DNA of 64,000 nucleotides, taken from NCBI GenBank assembly GCA_001771815.1, contig MEPU01000004.1, positions 310,001 to 374,000 of the forward strand, in the 5' to 3' direction. This DNA is from Bdellovibrionales bacterium RIFCSPHIGHO2_01_FULL_40_29. Its GTDB lineage: Bacteria; Bdellovibrionota; Bdellovibrionia; Bdellovibrionales; Bdellovibrionaceae. The position numbers and the translations under genes are program-made. The stretch's first letter is position 1; each line of letters opens with the position of its first letter. The notes under the pieces were generated by a model that saw only the letters and a program-made list of their open reading frames with translations, did no database searches and was not told where the DNA came from. Positions 50,529 through 61,360 of this stretch are shown in pieces.

Positions 50529-51755
50529 TTATATTTTTACTGCCAGACCACGAATGAAAAGTGTATGCCTCGGCATGTTCCCAATAGAATAGAAAAAATC
50601 CGACAACTCAGCATCTGTGCAAATAAAATTTGCTTCTTTTCCAAGAGCTAAATCACCCTGACTTTGCTCTATTCCCAATGCTTTGGCAGCACCTGACGTG
50701 TAGGCCTGAAATACTTCTGCCAATGTCATTTTCATTTCAAGTCGTGCTAAAAATCCAACTAATGATAAATCTTGTGTTGGAGATGTCCCGGGATTGAAAT
50801 CCGTCGCCAGCGCTACGGTTGCACCGGCATCAATCAATTGGCGTGCTGGTGGATAAGCACATTTCATATATAAATCTGCTGCAGGCAAAAGAACCGCCAC
50901 AGTTTTAGATTTTCCGTAGCGCTGAATTGTTTTCTCATTCAGATGAATAACATGATCCGCCGACTGAGCACCTAATTCGAGCGCCAACTCGGCGCCACCC
51001 GACATCGACAATTGATTCGCATGAATCGTGATTTGAAAACCTAACGTCTGCGCTTGTTTTAAAAAAGCTTGCGCAGGACCAGATTCAAAAAATTTAGTTT
51101 CAATATAGATATCCACTCGGTTTGACAGTTTCTTTTTTCGTATCACTGGCAAAACCTTCGTGCCCAAATAGGTCAGATACTCAGAATGAGTCTTAAATTC
51201 TGGCGGCAAAGCATGAGCCCCTAAAAATGTTGAAATAATCTGAGGCCCTTTTAATTTTTGAATGGTCTCTAGAAGTTTGATTTCATTTTTCAAATCCAGT
51301 GCATAACCAGATTTAATTTCTAAAGTCGAAACACCCTGAGCTAAAAAACCATCCACAAGAGGCTGCGTCTTCTCAAGTAATTGCTTTACTGATGCAGATC
51401 TAGTTTTTTTCATCGTTGATAAAATTCCACCACCAGATGTGGCAATCTCTAAATACGATTTTCCCTGATTTCGCATTTCAAATTCGTCAGCTCTCGAACC
51501 AGCAAATACGGTATGCGTGTGACATTCTATAAACGAGGGCATAACTAACTGCCCCTTTAAATCAAACTCATCCTTTGGTTTCAAACCTTTTGGAATTTTA
51601 GATTGTGATCCCATCCAAATTAAATGGCCATCCTCGACAATAAAAGCCATCTTGGCTTGATGGCCTGAATAATCTGATTTCACTAATTTCAAATTTCGAA
51701 ATAATCTTTTCTGGCCCACGGACAAAATTATGGTCCTTTTAGATGATGATTTCAA
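50529..51755 (-). CDS. hutI: Imidazolonepropionase
   Basis: 408 residues, third step of histidine degradation: hydrolyses imidazolonepropionate to N-formimino-glutamate. Amidohydrolase metal motifs: MPSFIECHTHTVFAGSRADE (His-x-His), TIHANQLSMSGGAELALELG (His), SADHVIHL (His) and ATDFNPGTSP (Asp). ATSGGGILSTM and EIKSGYALDL match the substrate pocket. The start is unsure: TTG 51755 as given, or TTG 51725 with AAAGGA upstream, or GTG 51719. It lies about 8 kb from hutU-hutH and is apparently transcribed alone. Confidence 0.9.
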   Translation of the reverse strand: MKSSSKRTIILSVGQKRLFRNLKLVKSDYSGHQAKMAFIVEDGHLIWMGSQSKIPKGLKPKDEFDLKGQLVMPSFIECHTHTVFAGSRADEFEMRNQGKSYLEIATSGGGILSTMKKTRSASVKQLLEKTQPLVDGFLAQGVSTLEIKSGYALDLKNEIKLLETIQKLKGPQIISTFLGAHALPPEFKTHSEYLTYLGTKVLPVIRKKKLSNRVDIYIETKFFESGPAQAFLKQAQTLGFQITIHANQLSMSGGAELALELGAQSADHVIHLNEKTIQRYGKSKTVAVLLPAADLYMKCAYPPARQLIDAGATVALATDFNPGTSPTQDLSLVGFLARLEMKMTLAEVFQAYTSGAAKALGIEQSQGDLALGKEANFICTDAELSDFFYSIGNMPRHTLFIRGLAVKI

Positions 51756-51947
51756 TCTGAGTTTTAACGTCCCACTTTTGTTCTGCAGTGTTCATTCACT
51801 AGACATATCGAAAATTACTGGTGTTCTATTTTGAGTCAATGTCGATGTGTTTCCACCAGCCCTGAATTACCGAAGCCGCTATCTCAAAATTTCAACCTTG
51901 GCCAACCTCTTGCACTTTAAGTCCTAAACTAAGGAGCCTTTGGTATT

Positions 51948-53444
51948 ATGAAAAAGCATTCCATCACCACTACCACATTCTGTTTCTATGCGTCCTTAAT
52001 GCTTGCTATTGGTTGCCAGAAAGCCCCGAATAATGATTTTAAGACGACACTTCCACATGATGCTCAAGGCGCCGTTGCTGAAAAATTGACTGCACGCTCT
52101 GCTTCTGTTTGTTCGGATGATTTTTTAAAAATGGCTCAAGACCTTAAAAAAATGCAACATCAAGCAACTGCCATGCATGATAAAATAACTCGACAAAAAA
52201 AAGACAACTCGTTGATTCAAGACTACAGTCAGTTAGCAAAACAACAAGTCACCAAATGCACAGAGCTTTTACAACAAATGGACGATGAAAAAATAACTTC
52301 TTGCCTGAAATCAAAAGATGATAAATCGCCCGAGAATACAATTTTCAGAACGACACTTGATTCCACATGCAATTCGGTGAAGACTTGGGAAAAAACCATC
52401 AATCAAGACAAAGAACCAACCGTCACGACACCTTTAAAAGCAACTCGCATTCAGTTCACACACCAGGGTATGAAGTTAATTCAGGTGCAGAATTCTAACG
52501 AGTTTCATTATCTTTCACGCCAGCAAGTCCTAAGTGGTCAAGATCAATTCAAACTGGATGTGACTGCAGGCCACACTGCCTGCGTTTTTTCAACTCAATC
52601 CAAGAATGCAACCGATACCATTGAAAACACAGCCTATAAGTTTGTCATTGAAACCAAAAGTCTCTCAAGCGACTTTGGATTTGATTTACCTGGTGATGCC
52701 ACCGAGTCTACCTTTCAAGATCAAAATGGCGCCATCATTTCGATGCAATGCTTAAATAAAACTGTTAGCTCCGAAGCAAATCTACTTCAAAATCTAATCA
52801 AACTTTTTGGCCATCATGCCAAAGTTGAAACTGTTTCCAAGAGTGATCCCTTTTTGAATCTGGATGTGACACCGGCTCCAGCTGCTTCTCCAACGAAAAT
52901 AAATTCAAAAACCCACGACAGTATAGAAAAAGAAAAAGCTTTAGAACAAACCATTCAAAAGGCACGTGAAACACTGGACTCCGTCGTGAAAGAAACGTTA
53001 GAAACCACAAAGAAAACAGCACTTGAAACCGTGAATGAATCCATCATCGAAGCTCAAAAAGCCTCGACAGCTATAATCACGCAGTCCATTGCCGATGCTA
53101 AAACCGCGGCACAAGAAGTGATCAAAGAATCTTTAGATGAAGCCAAAGGAACCGCGGAAATTGTTGTTAAAAATTCTATCCAAGAGGCCCAAATAGCGAC
53201 ACGAGAAGTGGTCAAAGAATCCATTCAACAGGCTCAAGCTGCCGCCAACGACACAGTCGATAAGAGTATAGCCAAAGTCAAAACAGCAACTCAAGAGACC
53301 GTTACTGAAACTGTTAAATCATTAAATCCAATCCCATGGATTGCTGAAAAATCTGCAGCTGCTTATGATGGAATTAAAAACTTTTTCACATCTTCAGATG
53401 AAAAATCTATAGAAACCAAAGCGATAGTTGAAAACAAAAAATAA
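51948..53444 (+). CDS. Lipoprotein with eight 15-residue helical repeats
   Basis: 498 residues. The signal ends in AIGC (Cys at about 23). A Cys-containing helical part (DDFLKMAQDLKKMQHQATAM) and a beta-rich middle (about 160-275) follow. Residues 332-451 are eight consecutive 15-residue units such as VNESIIEAQKASTAI, ITQSIADAKTAAQEV, IKESLDEAKGTAEIV and VKNSIQEAQIATREV, giving one long amphipathic helix. AAGGAG precedes the ATG. The end (SLNPIPWIAEKSAAAYDGIK) may be a short membrane-interacting helix. Function unknown; the fold suggests an envelope-spanning rod (inference). Confidence 0.7.
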   Translation: MKKHSITTTTFCFYASLMLAIGCQKAPNNDFKTTLPHDAQGAVAEKLTARSASVCSDDFLKMAQDLKKMQHQATAMHDKITRQKKDNSLIQDYSQLAKQQVTKCTELLQQMDDEKITSCLKSKDDKSPENTIFRTTLDSTCNSVKTWEKTINQDKEPTVTTPLKATRIQFTHQGMKLIQVQNSNEFHYLSRQQVLSGQDQFKLDVTAGHTACVFSTQSKNATDTIENTAYKFVIETKSLSSDFGFDLPGDATESTFQDQNGAIISMQCLNKTVSSEANLLQNLIKLFGHHAKVETVSKSDPFLNLDVTPAPAASPTKINSKTHDSIEKEKALEQTIQKARETLDSVVKETLETTKKTALETVNESIIEAQKASTAIITQSIADAKTAAQEVIKESLDEAKGTAEIVVKNSIQEAQIATREVVKESIQQAQAAANDTVDKSIAKVKTATQETVTETVKSLNPIPWIAEKSAAAYDGIKNFFTSSDEKSIETKAIVENKK

Positions 53445-53445
53445 T

Positions 53446-54174
53446 CTATTCTAAATACTTCTTCTGGATCACCTTTAAATCGTGATCCAACTCATAAACC
53501 AGCGGCACTCCCGTTGGCACATTGACTTCCATAATTTCTGCAGGTGACAGACTTTCTAAATACTGAATCAATGCTCGAATTGAATTTCCATGCGCTGCAA
53601 TCAAAACTTTTTTTCCAGAAAGAATATCTTTTGAAATTTTCTGATTCCAAAGTGGCAAGACTCGCGCAACCGTGTCTTTCAAAGACTCTCCACTGGGCAT
53701 TTCATTCATTGGGATATCACTATAACGTTTATCTTGGCTGGGATGCCCTGGATCTTCAGGTGCCATTTGTGGTGGAGGCGTATCATAGCTTCGTCTCCAA
53801 ATTTTAACTTGGTCGTCCCCATGCTTTGCTGCCGTTTCGGCTTTATCTAGACCTTGCAATGCACCATAGTGACGCTCATTCAATCGCCATTCTTTAACAA
53901 CTGGAATCCAATTCAAATTCATCTGATCCAACACCAAATTCAAAGTCTTGATAGCGCGTGTTAGCCGACTGGTGTAGGCCACATCAAATACAAACCCATA
54001 ATCTTTTAATGTTTTGCCTGCTTTTTGAGCTTCAGCAATCCCTTTCTCGGCCAGGTCGACATCCTTCCAGCCGGTAAAACGATTTTCTTGGTTCCAAACA
54101 GATTCACCGTGTCTTATTAACACAAGTTTAAAAGTCTTTTTGTCGGTTGAATTTGCATCTGATTTTTTCATCAA
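53446..54174 (-). CDS. gpmA: 2,3-bisphosphoglycerate-dependent phosphoglycerate mutase
   Basis: 242 residues. Interconverts 3- and 2-phosphoglycerate. Motifs: [20 protein letters not shown] (phospho-His), [48 protein letters not shown] and [17 protein letters not shown] (second His). A dozen extra residues precede the usual start, so the exact start (54174 or 54171) is uncertain. It is divergent from sucA, and its stop lies one base after the stop of the lipoprotein gene. Confidence 0.95.
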   Translation of the reverse strand: MMKKSDANSTDKKTFKLVLIRHGESVWNQENRFTGWKDVDLAEKGIAEAQKAGKTLKDYGFVFDVAYTSRLTRAIKTLNLVLDQMNLNWIPVVKEWRLNERHYGALQGLDKAETAAKHGDDQVKIWRRSYDTPPPQMAPEDPGHPSQDKRYSDIPMNEMPSGESLKDTVARVLPLWNQKISKDILSGKKVLIAAHGNSIRALIQYLESLSPAEIMEVNVPTGVPLVYELDHDLKVIQKKYLE

Positions 54175-54253
54175 TGACCTCGGCTTTTTGATTCATTCTA
54201 TACTTATTTTATGAGAGGATCATCCTTGAAATCACAGTCGAGGTCAAAACATT

Positions 54254-56965
54254 ATGAATCACCTGAATTTGGATTATTTAGAGTCTCTCTACTCACAATT
54301 TAAAACGTCACCAGACTCCGTTGGTCTCGAGTGGAAACGTTTTTTCGAAGGCGTTGAGTTTTCAAAAGACCTCAGCGCTGGCGGAGTCTCTGAAAAGGAG
54401 CTTTATGTTTATAATCTTATTTCAGCTTACCGTAATTATGGTCACTATGAAGCTGATCTTGACCCTTTGACAAACACGCCTTCGCCAAGTGATCAACTTC
54501 ATCTTAAGAAATTCAATCTGACTGAAAAAGATCTCGACTCAAAATTTAAAATTGGCTCGCTTGTTGGCAAACCCAATGCTCCTCTGAAAGAAATTATTGC
54601 CCATCTTAAAAATGCTTATTGTGGAAAATTGACTGTTCAATGTGCTGAAGCGCTACCCGAAATTCGCAATTGGTTTATTAAAGAATTTGAACAACCACAA
54701 AATCAATTTTCTACAGATCACAAAAAAGAAATATTAAAATCTTTAACGGACGCCGAATCCATTGAAAAATTCATCCACACTCGCTATGTCGGCACAAAAC
54801 GATTTTCCGTTGAAGGTGGCGATTCCTTATTGCCCATGCTCGATCACTTAGTCACAAAAGGCTCTGCCCTCAAAATGGAGGAAGTTATCATCGGCATGTC
54901 GCATCGAGGTCGCATCAATGTCTTGGCCAATTTTATGGGTAAAGATGTCGGTTCGATGTTTGCTGATTTCAATGGACCAACGGAACTTGAAACACCTCTT
55001 GAAGATTTTGATGGAGATGTGAAATATCACTTAGGTTATCAAAAAGTAAAGAAAACAGCACACGGTGAAGTATTAGCTCAGTTGGCATTCAATCCATCAC
55101 ATCTCGAAGCTGTTAATCCAGTCGTTTTAGGAATGGCGCGCGCGGCTCAACGCCGTCGCAATGATATTGTTGAACGCCAAAAAGTTGTTCCACTTTTGAT
55201 TCATGGTGACGCGGCCTTTGCAGGCCAAGGTGTCGTGATGGAGACTTTTCAAATGGCGCACGTCCGCGGCTACACTGTCGGCGGCACAGTTCATATTGTT
55301 ATTGATAATCAAGTTGGCTTTACCACAAATCCAGAAAGCGGTCGGTCAGCTCATTACTCATCAGATGTTGCAAAAGTTTTAGCAATACCCGTTTTACATT
55401 GCAATGGCGATGATGTTGAAGCTTGTGTGCGTGCCATGGATATCGCTATTCGCTATCGTCAAGAATACAGTCGAGATATTGTTATTAACTTAACGTGCTA
55501 CCGTCGCTTTGGCCACAACGAGGGCGATGAGCCCGCTTACACTCAACCGCTGATGTATGATATTATTCGAAAGCATCCCACTCCACGCGAACTCTACTCC
55601 AAAAGTTTAGTTCAATCTGGCGTGTGCGATCAGACGTTCGCCGATGGTTTGCTCAGCACTCGCATGAGTGATTTGCAAAAAATTTATGAAGACACGAAAG
55701 CCACACCACCTAAAATTAAAACTTTTAGCTTTGAAGGCGCTTGGAAAGGCCTTAAGAAAGCCACCCAAGCCGATATCGAAAAACCTGTAAATACCAAAGT
55801 TGATTTGGCTGCATTAAAAAAAGTAGGCCAATTTATTTCCGAAGTTCCTGCCGGTTTTAACATTCATCCTAAATTGGTGAAGTTACTTGAAACTCGAAAA
55901 GCAATGGCCAACGGCACCGAACCCATCGACTGGGGAATGGGTGAACTTCTAGCCTATGGCTCCTTGCTTAATGAAAATATTTCTGTTCGATTGACAGGAC
56001 AAGACTGTGTGCGTGGAACATTCACTCATCGCCATTCTGGTTTTTATGATTCAAAAACAGGGGAAGCTTTTTTTGGACTAAAAAAATTCGATAATGATCC
56101 AGTCCTTTATTTTTGTGTTTACGATTCAATTCTTTCTGAATATGCCGTGATGGGATTTGAATATGGAAATTCAATTCAAGACCCTACATTTTTAACTATG
56201 TGGGAAGCCCAATTCGGAGACTTCGGCAACGGAGCCCAAATCATGATTGATCAGTTTATTGCTGCTGGTGAATCAAAGTGGCAACAGATGAGCGGCCTTG
56301 TTTTATTGCTACCTCATGGCTACGAAGGCCAAGGGCCAGAGCATTCTTCAGCCCGACTGGAGCGATTTTTACAACTGTCTGCACAAAATAATATCCAAGT
56401 CGCTAATTTAACAACTCCGGCGCAAATTTTCCACGCTTTACGTCGCCAGATGAAACGCGATTTTAGAAAACCATTAGTGATTATGTCGCCGAAGTCATTG
56501 CTTCGTCATCCAAGAGCTACCAGCAGCTTGGATGATTTAGCTAATGGAACATTTCAAGAAGTCATTCAAGACCCCTTCATCTCAAATCCAGAAAAGGTTA
56601 AGAAAATAGTTTTGGTCTCTGGAAAACTCTATTATGAACTTTTGGAAGAACGTGAAAAAACACGCGATCTGACCACAGCATTGGTTCGCGTTGAACAAAT
56701 CTCTCCATTTCCGGCTTGGAAAATAAAAGAAATCCTGGCCCTGTACAGCAATGCTCAGAAAATTGTATGGACTCAAGAAGAACCTAAAAATATGGGAAGC
56801 TTTCAGTTCGTGTATTTCCGCTTGGCTGAGTTGCTGCAACAATTGAAATCCAAATTGGAATTCAGTTATGTTGGACGCACCGAAAGGTCATCTCCTGCAA
56901 CAGGTTCAATCTATCGACACAAAGTGGAACAACAAAAAATCATTACAGACGTTTTTAAAGTTTAA
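54254..56965 (+). CDS. sucA: 2-oxoglutarate dehydrogenase E1 component
   Basis: 903 residues, standard for E1o (about 930). It decarboxylates 2-oxoglutarate with thiamine diphosphate. The N-terminal tether (NLDYLESLYSQFKTSPDSVG), the TPP-binding half (SHRGRINVLANFMGK, HGDAAFAGQGVVMETFQMAH, CYRRFGHNEGDEPAYTQPLM) and the C-terminal pyrimidine-domain half (SGFYDSKTGEAFFGL, EYAVMGFEYGNS, WEAQFGDF, HGYEGQGPEHSSARLERFLQ) are all present. First gene of sucA-sucB-lpdA; the next gene begins 40 bases downstream. Confidence 0.96.
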   Translation: MNHLNLDYLESLYSQFKTSPDSVGLEWKRFFEGVEFSKDLSAGGVSEKELYVYNLISAYRNYGHYEADLDPLTNTPSPSDQLHLKKFNLTEKDLDSKFKIGSLVGKPNAPLKEIIAHLKNAYCGKLTVQCAEALPEIRNWFIKEFEQPQNQFSTDHKKEILKSLTDAESIEKFIHTRYVGTKRFSVEGGDSLLPMLDHLVTKGSALKMEEVIIGMSHRGRINVLANFMGKDVGSMFADFNGPTELETPLEDFDGDVKYHLGYQKVKKTAHGEVLAQLAFNPSHLEAVNPVVLGMARAAQRRRNDIVERQKVVPLLIHGDAAFAGQGVVMETFQMAHVRGYTVGGTVHIVIDNQVGFTTNPESGRSAHYSSDVAKVLAIPVLHCNGDDVEACVRAMDIAIRYRQEYSRDIVINLTCYRRFGHNEGDEPAYTQPLMYDIIRKHPTPRELYSKSLVQSGVCDQTFADGLLSTRMSDLQKIYEDTKATPPKIKTFSFEGAWKGLKKATQADIEKPVNTKVDLAALKKVGQFISEVPAGFNIHPKLVKLLETRKAMANGTEPIDWGMGELLAYGSLLNENISVRLTGQDCVRGTFTHRHSGFYDSKTGEAFFGLKKFDNDPVLYFCVYDSILSEYAVMGFEYGNSIQDPTFLTMWEAQFGDFGNGAQIMIDQFIAAGESKWQQMSGLVLLLPHGYEGQGPEHSSARLERFLQLSAQNNIQVANLTTPAQIFHALRRQMKRDFRKPLVIMSPKSLLRHPRATSSLDDLANGTFQEVIQDPFISNPEKVKKIVLVSGKLYYELLEEREKTRDLTTALVRVEQISPFPAWKIKEILALYSNAQKIVWTQEEPKNMGSFQFVYFRLAELLQQLKSKLEFSYVGRTERSSPATGSIYRHKVEQQKIITDVFKV

Positions 56966-57005
56966 TTGAATTTGATTTATTTTTTTTAACGAAAGGTACC
57001 ACATC

Positions 57006-58250
57006 ATGAAATTAGAAGTAAAAGTTCCCGCAGTCGGAGAATCAATAACAGAGGCAGTCATTGGCAGCTGGACAAAAAAATCTGGGGAATTTGTCAAAAT
57101 GAATGATGTTATTCTTTTGCTCGAAACCGACAAGGCCTCGGTCGAAGTGGTCGCCGAAAAAGATGGCGTCCTCACAACAACAGCACAAGCTGGTGATACA
57201 GTAAAAATTGGCTCCATCATTGGCTCCATTGATACCGATGGAAAACCCTCTGCTGCAGCAACTCCCGCAGCTCCATCAACCTCTGCCACAGCGCCCGCTG
57301 CAGCAACTCCAGCAACGGGTGCCACACGTACAACTCATCCAGATCTGACGGCTCATCTTTCACCAGCGACTCAACGAGCTGTTAATGAAACCGGAATCGA
57401 TCCTGCCAGCATTTCTGGTACGGGATTGGGGGGGCGCTTAACAAAATCAGATGTCCTAAATGCGCCTGCGACTTCAGGAAAATCTCCAGCTGCACCTGCT
57501 GCTGTGGCAAAGTCAACAACAGCTCCAACAGTCTCTGGCCCTTCCAAACAAGGCGATATCAAACGTGTGCCGATGACCACTATTCGCAAAAAAATTGCTG
57601 AGCGTTTAGTTCAAGCACAACACAATGCTGCGATCTTAACGACATTCAATGAAATCGATATGACCAAAGTGATTGAACTGCGCGGTAAGTATAAAGATAA
57701 ATTCAAAGAAAAGTACGGCGTGAATTTAGGTTTTAACGGATTTTTTGTTAAAGCTGCAATCGAAGCTCTTAAAGCCACTCCGGCAGTCAATGCCTGGATC
57801 ACTGGTGATGAAATTGAATACCATAATTACTACAATATTGGAATTGCGGTCTCGACAGAGCGTGGTTTGATGGTTCCTGTTATCAAAGATGCTGACACTC
57901 TATCCGTTGCCGGAATTGAATTGGCTGTTCGCGATTTGGCTCTGAAAGGGCGTGATGGAAAAATCACTCCGGATGATCTGATGGGTGGAACTTTTTCGAT
58001 CACCAATGGCGGAGTTTTTGGCTCTTTGTTATCAACTCCAATTTTAAATGCTCCGCAAAGTGCTATTTTAGGTTTACATAAAATCGAAGAGCGCGCTGTT
58101 GTGATTAATGGAAAAATCGAAGTTCGCTCTATGATGTATGTCGCCATGTCCTATGATCACCGCATTATTGATGGCAAAGAAGCTGTTGGTTTTCTTGTGA
58201 AGATCAAAGAAGGTGTTGAAGATCCTGAGCGTTTGTTAATTGAAGTTTAA
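57006..58250 (+). CDS. sucB: Dihydrolipoyl succinyltransferase (E2o)
   Basis: 414 residues. Lipoyl domain with lipoyl-Lys43 (LLETDKASVEVVAEK), an Ala/Thr/Pro linker, a peripheral-subunit-binding domain (SPATQRAVNETGIDPASISG), a second linker and the catalytic core with His385 and Asp389 (SYDHRIIDGKEAV). KRVPMTTIRKKIAERLVQAQ marks the start of the core. Good AAAGG site upstream. It links E1 (sucA) and E3 (lpdA). Confidence 0.96.
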   Translation: MKLEVKVPAVGESITEAVIGSWTKKSGEFVKMNDVILLLETDKASVEVVAEKDGVLTTTAQAGDTVKIGSIIGSIDTDGKPSAAATPAAPSTSATAPAAATPATGATRTTHPDLTAHLSPATQRAVNETGIDPASISGTGLGGRLTKSDVLNAPATSGKSPAAPAAVAKSTTAPTVSGPSKQGDIKRVPMTTIRKKIAERLVQAQHNAAILTTFNEIDMTKVIELRGKYKDKFKEKYGVNLGFNGFFVKAAIEALKATPAVNAWITGDEIEYHNYYNIGIAVSTERGLMVPVIKDADTLSVAGIELAVRDLALKGRDGKITPDDLMGGTFSITNGGVFGSLLSTPILNAPQSAILGLHKIEERAVVINGKIEVRSMMYVAMSYDHRIIDGKEAVGFLVKIKEGVEDPERLLIEV

Positions 58251-58296
58251 TTTTAATAATTAGTTTTTTTAGTCGTTCAATTTTTTGGAGCAAATT

Positions 58297-59700
58297 ATGG
58301 AATCTTTTGATCTTGTAGTAATAGGTGCTGGTCCCGGTGGTTATGTTGGTGCGATTCGTGGTGCCCAGCTGGGTTTAAAAACCGCGGTGATTGAAAAAGA
58401 TAAAACCCTTGGTGGAACGTGTTTGAATGTTGGCTGCATTCCATCGAAAGCATTATTACAAAGTTCTGAATTTTATCACGAGGCTCAAAATGATTTTGCA
58501 GATCATGGCATTGTTTTGGATTCTGTAAAGTTGGATCTTGCCAAAATGATGGCCCGAAAAGACAAAATTGTTAAAGATCTGACGGGCGGTATCGAATTTC
58601 TGTTCAAAAAAAATAAAATCACTTCACTTAAGGGATATGGCAAAATCATCAACGCCAATACTGTGGAAATTTTAGCGGCTGACGGAACAAAGACCCAAGT
58701 TCAAGCCAAAAATATTATGATTGCGACAGGGTCTGTTCCGGTTGAACTGCCCTTTTTGAAGTTTGATGAAAAGAAAATTCTTTCTTCAACTGGCGCATTG
58801 GCTTTGGATTATGTTCCCAAGGAAATGATTGTTGTAGGAGGCGGAGTTATTGGTCTTGAGATGGGTTCTGTTTGGGCTCGACTTGGTACGAAAGTTACTG
58901 TGATCGAATTTTCTGATAAAATTTGTTCTTTAATTGACCAAGATTGCATAAATGTTCTGATCCGATCTTTGAAAAAATTGAAAATGACATTCCTAACATC
59001 CACCAAAGTCACGGCTTCTCGCAGTATTGGTGGCCGCGTTGAGCTTGATTATGAAACCCTCACAGATGGAAAAAAATCCTCGATTCAAAGCGATGTTGTG
59101 CTGGTATCCACTGGGCGAAAACCATTCACAGATGGTGTCGGATTAGAAAATGTAGGAATTGAAAAAGACGAGCGTGGACGAATTAAAATCAATGCTCACT
59201 ATCAAACCAATCTTCCCAATATTTATGCCGTCGGTGATGTGACCGTTGGCCCGATGCTAGCACACAAAGCCGAAGAAGAAGGCGTTGCTGTTGCCGAGCT
59301 GATCGCAACAGGACATGGTCATGTGAATTATCAAACTGTTCCTTCAATTATTTACACTCATCCTGAAGTTTCATGCGTTGGTCTGACTGAGCAACAAGCT
59401 CAAGAACAAGGTATCGAAGTTGCCGTTGGAAAATTTTTATTTGCAGCCAATGGACGCGCGAAAGCCAGAGGCGCTACAGAAGGATTTGTGAAAATTATTG
59501 CTGATAAGCGCACAGATCGCATTATTGGTGGACATATTGTTGGTGCTAATTCCTCTGAAATCTTAGGTGAAATCGTTGTTGCAATGGAATTTGGTGGATC
59601 CAGCGAAGATTTAGCCCGAAGCTTTCATTCACACCCAACAATGAGCGAAGTGATTCGAGAAGCGGCTCTGAATGTTGATAAACGTGCCCGCCAGGGCTAG
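58297..59700 (+). CDS. lpdA: Dihydrolipoamide dehydrogenase (E3)
   Basis: 467 residues from ATG 58297, which has GGAG at proper spacing (an in-frame start is also at 58285). Features: FAD site VVIGAGPGGYVGAIRGAQLG, redox pair Cys42 and Cys47 (GGTCLNVGCIPSKALL), NAD site VVGGGVIGLEMG, and the C-terminal dimer active-site His in SFHSHPTMSE. It reoxidises lipoyl groups of SucB. Third gene of the operon. Its stop is four bases from the convergent hutU stop. Confidence 0.95.
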   Translation: MESFDLVVIGAGPGGYVGAIRGAQLGLKTAVIEKDKTLGGTCLNVGCIPSKALLQSSEFYHEAQNDFADHGIVLDSVKLDLAKMMARKDKIVKDLTGGIEFLFKKNKITSLKGYGKIINANTVEILAADGTKTQVQAKNIMIATGSVPVELPFLKFDEKKILSSTGALALDYVPKEMIVVGGGVIGLEMGSVWARLGTKVTVIEFSDKICSLIDQDCINVLIRSLKKLKMTFLTSTKVTASRSIGGRVELDYETLTDGKKSSIQSDVVLVSTGRKPFTDGVGLENVGIEKDERGRIKINAHYQTNLPNIYAVGDVTVGPMLAHKAEEEGVAVAELIATGHGHVNYQTVPSIIYTHPEVSCVGLTEQQAQEQGIEVAVGKFLFAANGRAKARGATEGFVKIIADKRTDRIIGGHIVGANSSEILGEIVVAMEFGGSSEDLARSFHSHPTMSEVIREAALNVDKRARQG

Positions 59701-59704
59701 TTTA

Positions 59705-61360
59705 TCAAAGCCAGCAACTCTTAACGCCCTTTTGTTCTGCTGTCTCATGAGCCAATTCATAACCTGCATCTAAATGCCGAAAGACTCCCATGGCAGGGTC
59801 CGTTGTCAGCGCGCGTTCAATTCGCTTTGCGGCCGCATCTGTACCATCGGCCACAATCACCTGACCTGAATGCTGTGAATAACCCATTCCCACACCACCT
59901 CCATGATGCAATGACACCCATGTTGAACCGCTTGCCACTAGCGCCATCGCGCTCAGCATTGGCCAGTCACTCACGGCATCGCTTCCATCTTTCATGGCTT
60001 CTGTTTCACGATTAGGGCTGGCCACGGATCCACAATCAAGATGATCCCGACCGATAACAATCGGAGCTTTTACTTTTCCTTCTTTTACGAGTTTATTAAA
60101 AAGTAAACCCGCCTGAGCGCGCTCGCCGTATTCAAGCCAACAAATTCGTGCCGGCAAACCTTGAAACTGAATGCGCTGCTCAGCCATATCCAACCATCGT
60201 AATAAATCTTTTTTGTGCGGGAAAAGTTCTCGAATAGCTTGATCCGTTACTTTGATATCATTGGGATCTCCAGATAGCGCCACCCACCGAAATGGTCCAC
60301 TCCCCTTACAAAAAAGTGGTCGAATATATGCGGGAACAAACCCCGGATAATCAAATGCATTTTGAACACCCGCCTCTTGAGCTCGGGCACGTAAATTATT
60401 TCCGTAATCAAAAGTGATAGCGCCTCGATCTTTCATCGCAAGCATTCCTTGAACGTGCTTAGCCATGGATTTGTAAGCCGCCGACAAATAAGCTTTTTGA
60501 TCTTCTTTTCGAAAAACAGCAGCTTGCTCGACACTGTACCCTTCCGGAATATATCCCACCAACGGATCATGAGCTGATGTTTGATCCGTCAATAAATCTG
60601 GAATGAAACCTTTCTCAAGCAGTTGATGGATAACTGTCGCCATATTCCCTTGAAGCGCGATAGATTTTGCTTCCTTGTTTGCCGCATACTTACGAGCCAA
60701 TGAAATAGCCTGATCTATATCAGTCACAGCTTCATCAACATACTTTGTGTCCAAACGTTTTTGAATACTGATCGGATCAACTTCTACAGCCAGCACAACA
60801 GCACCTGCAAAAACACCGGCTAACGGTTGCGCGCCACCCATGCCACCTAATCCCGCGGTTAAAATAATTCGTCCAGAAAGATCGCCACCAAAATGCTGTC
60901 GACCGGCCTCTACGAAAGTTTCGTAGGTTCCTTGAACAATCCCTTGGGTTCCAATATAAATCCAAGATCCAGCCGTCATCTGGCCATACATCATCAAACC
61001 CTTTTTATCGAGTTCATGAAAATGTTCCCACGTCGCCCACTTTGGAACTAAATTGGAATTGGCAATCAGCACCCGTGGCGCATCTTCATGAGTTTTTAAA
61101 ACTCCAATTGGTTTTCCCGACTGAACGAGCAATGTTTCATCATTTTCTAAATTTTTAAGTGCTTCTAAAATTTTATCGAAGCACTCCCAATTTCGAGCCG
61201 CTTTACCAATACCACCATAAACCACCAAGTCTTTTGGATTTTCGGCGACACTCGGATCTAAGTTATTCTGGATCATGCGGTAAGCCGCTTCTTGCAACCA
61301 ACCCTTGCAAGTCAATTTTGTTCCTGTTGGTGCTCTCACGACTCGGGATGTACTTAACAT
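59705..61360 (-). CDS. hutU: Urocanate hydratase
   Basis: 551 residues, standard (about 555). Converts urocanate to imidazolonepropionate. NAD-binding segment [20 protein letters not shown], active-site region [39 protein letters not shown], and the C-terminal [20 protein letters not shown] with the catalytic Cys. [14 protein letters not shown] is also conserved. Its start lies seven bases inside the end of hutH, so the two are coupled. Confidence 0.96.
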   Translation of the reverse strand: MLSTSRVVRAPTGTKLTCKGWLQEAAYRMIQNNLDPSVAENPKDLVVYGGIGKAARNWECFDKILEALKNLENDETLLVQSGKPIGVLKTHEDAPRVLIANSNLVPKWATWEHFHELDKKGLMMYGQMTAGSWIYIGTQGIVQGTYETFVEAGRQHFGGDLSGRIILTAGLGGMGGAQPLAGVFAGAVVLAVEVDPISIQKRLDTKYVDEAVTDIDQAISLARKYAANKEAKSIALQGNMATVIHQLLEKGFIPDLLTDQTSAHDPLVGYIPEGYSVEQAAVFRKEDQKAYLSAAYKSMAKHVQGMLAMKDRGAITFDYGNNLRARAQEAGVQNAFDYPGFVPAYIRPLFCKGSGPFRWVALSGDPNDIKVTDQAIRELFPHKKDLLRWLDMAEQRIQFQGLPARICWLEYGERAQAGLLFNKLVKEGKVKAPIVIGRDHLDCGSVASPNRETEAMKDGSDAVSDWPMLSAMALVASGSTWVSLHHGGGVGMGYSQHSGQVIVADGTDAAAKRIERALTTDPAMGVFRHLDAGYELAHETAEQKGVKSCWL

